Shown here one piece after another: positions 61,171 to 64,000 of a stretch of 64,000 bases of DNA (its first letter is position 1; each line of letters opens with the position of its first letter). The translations under genes were made by a program, and so were the position numbers. The notes under the pieces were generated by a model. That model was given only the letters and a program-made list of their open reading frames with translations, did no database searches and was not told the DNA's origin. The stretch lies in contig CAJTON010000007.1 in the NCBI GenBank assembly GCA_910577605.1, positions 31,915-95,914 of the forward strand. The letters run 5' to 3'. The DNA comes from an uncultured Butyrivibrio sp. (lineage in GTDB: Bacteria; Bacillota; Clostridia; Lachnospirales; Lachnospiraceae).

Positions 61171-62649
61171 ATGAAGAGGCATTCACTCAAAATAAAACTT
61201 ACGATGATAATGGCGGTGTTGCTTACCGCCGTTATTGCGCTTATATGCGTACTTGATACGGTTCTTTTTGAAGGGTATTATTTTGACAGAAAAACAAAAG
61301 AACTAAAAGCGTCTTATGAAAGTCTCAAGGCTGTTATGACAACTTTTGGATATGACAGTAAGTCTGTCGAAAATGAAATCGCGCGAATAAATACTCTTTA
61401 TAATATCAATGTTTTTGTCGTTGACGGCGAGTGGAACATGGCGTACAGCTCACAGAGCAACGCGGACAACACAATAAGGTGGATACAGGATATTTTATTC
61501 AGCAGCTCCGTAAAAAAGGACGTGCTTGAGGAAAACGGGGAGTATTCCATCATCAGCGCGTACGACAAGATTACGGCGATGTCTTATCTTGAGATTTACG
61601 GAATGCCGGACAGCGAAAGCCAGATAATACTCCAGATCACGGTAGAAAATATCAAAGAAAGCATAAATACCTTCAACAGCTTTATAATCATTGTCGGCGG
61701 TTTTATGCTCCTTATCGGAATTATAGTCGTATATGTTATTTCGGCGGGCTTCACAAAGCCTGTAAAGCAGCTTTCCGATATAGCGGAGAGAATGTCGGAT
61801 ATGGATTTCGGAGTGAAATACGCCGGAAAAGACAACAGCGAGATAGGTGTTTTGGGCCACAGCATCAACATCATGTCGGACAGACTTGAGCGCAATATTT
61901 CCGAACTCAAGTCCGCGAACCTTGAGCTTAAAAGGGATATTGAGATAAAGACCAAAAACGACGAGATGCGCAGGGAATTTCTTTCAAACGTATCCCATGA
62001 GCTTAAAACTCCGATCGCGCTTATTCAAGGGTATGCAGAGGGACTTTTGGAGGGAATAAACGACGACGAGGAAAGCAGGAATTTTTATTGTGAGGTCATA
62101 ATAGACGAGGCTGCTAAAATGAACGATATGGTAAAAAGACTGCTGACGCTCAATCAGATAGAGTTCGGGAACGAGCCGGTCGAAATAGAACATTTTGACA
62201 TAAGCGCGCTTATAGAGTCCGTACTGCGCGCAAACAGTCTCAGGACGTCGCAGAACGGTATCGAAGTTGTTTTTGAGCATGAGTCACCCGTGATGGTATG
62301 GGCGGACCAAAGCCAGACTGAGGAGGTTTTTACTAATTTTTATACAAATGCCATAAATCACTGCGAAGAAATCAATTCCCTCAAGCTTATCCGAATAACG
62401 CTTGAGCAAAGGGAAAGGAGCGTGCGGATCGGAGTTTACAATACGGGACAGAAGATTCCAAAGGAGGATATAGACCGCATATGGGAGAAATTCTATAAGG
62501 TCGATAAGGCGCGGACAAGGGAGTACGGCGGAAACGGTATCGGACTTTCGATAGTAAAGGCGATTCTCGATAACTTTAACACTGAGTACGGTGTGGAGAA
62601 TCTTGACGACGGAGTGTTTTTTTGGTTTGAAACGGATTCGGCAATTTAG
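61171..62649 (+). CDS. Sensor histidine kinase
   Basis: A 492-residue membrane kinase. Two membrane helices (about 9-30 and 170-193) flank an extracellular sensory part. Then comes a HAMP domain (GFTKPVKQLSDIAERMSDMD), HisKA with phosphoacceptor His276 in SNVSHELKTPIALIQ, and the ATPase domain with NFYTNAINHC and GGNGIGLSIVKAIL. It is 2 nt after livF and clearly part of the liv operon. Its likely partner is the response regulator encoded before livK, since no other is nearby; this is inference. It could sense the amino acids the transporter handles, or sense flux through it. Confidence 0.92.
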   Translation: MKRHSLKIKLTMIMAVLLTAVIALICVLDTVLFEGYYFDRKTKELKASYESLKAVMTTFGYDSKSVENEIARINTLYNINVFVVDGEWNMAYSSQSNADNTIRWIQDILFSSSVKKDVLEENGEYSIISAYDKITAMSYLEIYGMPDSESQIILQITVENIKESINTFNSFIIIVGGFMLLIGIIVVYVISAGFTKPVKQLSDIAERMSDMDFGVKYAGKDNSEIGVLGHSINIMSDRLERNISELKSANLELKRDIEIKTKNDEMRREFLSNVSHELKTPIALIQGYAEGLLEGINDDEESRNFYCEVIIDEAAKMNDMVKRLLTLNQIEFGNEPVEIEHFDISALIESVLRANSLRTSQNGIEVVFEHESPVMVWADQSQTEEVFTNFYTNAINHCEEINSLKLIRITLEQRERSVRIGVYNTGQKIPKEDIDRIWEKFYKVDKARTREYGGNGIGLSIVKAILDNFNTEYGVENLDDGVFFWFETDSAI

Positions 62650-62720
62650 TATTGTTGAAATCGACGTAATGTGTTAATATAGAAAAAACAAGAATACTTT
62701 ATTTGATTGCGGAGGATGTT

Positions 62721-63401
62721 TTGAAAAAGAAGCTTCTTATTGTGACGATATTGTCGCTGTTTATTTTTACAGGCTGTGCGAAAGCGATAGAAATGACTGA
62801 CGAGCAGAGCAAAATGGTGGCGGAGTATGCCGCGGGCGCTCTTATACGGCGTTCTTATTCGTACAAGCTCAAGTATCCTGATTATAATACGCAAAAGCCG
62901 ACCGAGGAGCCGACGACGCCTGAAGCGCCGGTGATAGATCCGACCGGACCGGATGAGGAAACCACTGCGGCTGAGGAAAAATATAAGCTCAGTGAACTTT
63001 TGGGAATATCCCCGGTAGAGATCACATATAAGGAATACAAGATCCTGGACGAGTATCCCGACGATCCCGACGCTGTATTTACGTTTAAGGCGGAGGAGGG
63101 ATATAAGTTTATCATTATGGAATTCAACCTCCATAATCCGACGGAGAAGGCGGTGACCGTCAACACAGCGAAAGCGGCTCCTGTTTTAAAGGCTGATATA
63201 AACGGTATGCGTTACAACAATTACGCTAATCTGATGCTTAACGATATCACCAACCTCAAGGATGTTGTAATAGAGCCGGGAGAGGATTACAAGGGGATCC
63301 TTGTTTTTATGGAGGAGGAGAAGGCGGTATCCGATATAAAAAGCTTTACTCTTCTTATGAAGGTGGAAGATAAGAACACCGAGATACATAAAATAAAATA
63401 A
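62721..63401 (+). CDS. Lipoprotein of unknown function
   Basis: A 226-residue lipoprotein. The start is TTG 62721 (KKKLLIVTILSLFIFTGC), with GCGGAGG upstream; Cys19 follows the lipobox FTGC. A Pro/Thr/Glu-rich linker (TEEPTTPEAPVIDPTGPDEE) leads to a beta-rich domain (about 110-226) with FIIMEFNLHNPTEKAVTVNT, similar in shape to DUF4352-type extracellular domains. It lies 71 nt after the kinase. A role linked to the transporter or kinase is possible but not shown. It is followed by a strong terminator. Confidence 0.8.
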   Translation: MKKKLLIVTILSLFIFTGCAKAIEMTDEQSKMVAEYAAGALIRRSYSYKLKYPDYNTQKPTEEPTTPEAPVIDPTGPDEETTAAEEKYKLSELLGISPVEITYKEYKILDEYPDDPDAVFTFKAEEGYKFIIMEFNLHNPTEKAVTVNTAKAAPVLKADINGMRYNNYANLMLNDITNLKDVVIEPGEDYKGILVFMEEEKAVSDIKSFTLLMKVEDKNTEIHKIK

Positions 63402-63435
63402 TGCCGGATATACTCCGGTTTGCGATATTGCAAAG

Positions 63436-63474
63436 AAAAACGCATTCCTGCGACGGCGGCGGGGATGCGTTTTT
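63436..63474 (+). terminator. Terminator before the rrn operon
   Basis: AAAAACGCATTCC and GGGGATGCGTTTTT form a stem with G-U pairing and flanking A/T runs, isolating the lipoprotein gene from the rRNA promoters. Confidence 0.8.
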
Positions 63475-63522
63475 GGGTTAAAAGCAGTTTTATTATTTCT
63501 TAAAAAAAATATAAAAAAGTGG

Positions 63523-63658
63523 TTGACTTTTACAAAAGATGATGCTAGTATATTTTTTGCCGACAAAAAATCACACATTTACAACAATTTAGACAATTTG
63601 AAAATAATTAAAAAAATTGTAAAAATCAGTTGACAAAGTAGATTTGATGTTGTATTAT
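63523..63658 (+). promoter_or_regulatory. Tandem rRNA promoters P1 and P2
   Basis: P1: TTGACT (63523-63528), 17-nt spacer, TAGTAT (63546-63551) with TGC before the -10. P2: TTGACA (63630-63635), 17-nt spacer, TATTAT (63653-63658). They are about 107 nt apart. Downstream lies a 200-nt leader with repeats (GGACCTTGACAATCAAACAG, then AAAATTTCTAAAAAATTTT) before the 16S gene; no protein gene fits there. Confidence 0.8.
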
Positions 63659-63864
63659 GAATAAGCTGTCGCTGAGGGGGAGCCCGCAGCGGAGCGAAGG
63701 ACCTTGACAATCAAACAGTAATACAACCCTGAAAATTTCTAAAAAATTTTCAAACATTCAAAGGGACCCTGAAAGACAGAAGCGGAAGCGGCTGTAAAGA
63801 AGGGGACCACAGACGTAAACGGATGAACTTAGTAAAAGCTAGCTCATCGGAGACGGATGAAACT

Positions 63865-64000
<136 letters not shown>

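Overview
The window comes from a low-to-mid-GC, endospore-forming Firmicute of class Clostridia, probably Lachnospiraceae-like. The evidence is a GerA/SpoVAF-type spore protein, a T-box leader before thrS, clostridial-style rnr-smpB-ssrA order with a tmRNA tag ending AEDNLAIAA, the archaeal/clostridial-type QueH, strong AGGAGG ribosome binding sites, frequent ATA/AGG codons, and the first ~136 nt of a 16S rRNA gene at the right edge. This placement is inferred from gene content, not from a database search.

Region 1 (1-14.3 kb) is a surface-polysaccharide locus. A glycosyltransferase with a frameshift is followed by rfbF, rfbG and rfbH, which make CDP-4-keto-3,6-dideoxyglucose. Then come a class I aminotransferase (frameshifted near its start), a ThDP enzyme of the acetolactate-synthase/YerE type, and a short-chain reductase. 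Together these look like a route to a branched-chain (yersiniose-like) or related 3,6-dideoxyhexose. An SdpR/SdpI pair sits in the middle. After it comes a tight run of acyltransferase, HAD phosphatase, nucleotidyltransferase and a nucleotidyltransferase-PLP enzyme fusion, which I read as a module for an amino-alcohol phosphate (CDP-ethanolamine/serinol-like) decoration. An M19 dipeptidase follows.

Region 2 (15.2-23.2 kb) is mostly housekeeping: an XRE regulator, the spore protein, oligoendopeptidase F, HPr, QueH, a thioesterase, a GH13 enzyme, a YbaK deacylase and a soluble PocR-domain chemoreceptor. Region 3 (23.2-28.0 kb) is more AT-rich and accessory: a decayed small gene, a phage-tail-lysozyme-like protein, a lipoprotein, and a BcrA-type ABC exporter divergent from a TetR regulator with clear operator-like repeats.

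Region 4 (28-49.3 kb) is core: prfC, DUF218, T-box-small membrane protein-thrS, AraC, csoR-copA (with a CopZ domain fused at the C-terminus behind an internal ribosome binding site), an SCP2-like protein, lepA, DUF5662, hemW, exoA, gpmI, secG, rnr, smpB, ssrA, a rhomboid protease and truA. Region 5 (49.3-63.4 kb) holds a GGDEF protein, metY divergent from azlCD, a YhhN protein, two unknown proteins, and a branched-chain amino acid ABC operon (livK-H-M-G-F) bracketed by an OmpR-type response regulator upstream and a histidine kinase downstream, then a lipoprotein. The window ends in tandem rrn promoters and the 5' end of 16S rRNA.

No tRNA gene, CRISPR array, insertion sequence or integrated phage was recognised. 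Promoters, operators and terminators are pattern-based calls made by eye.
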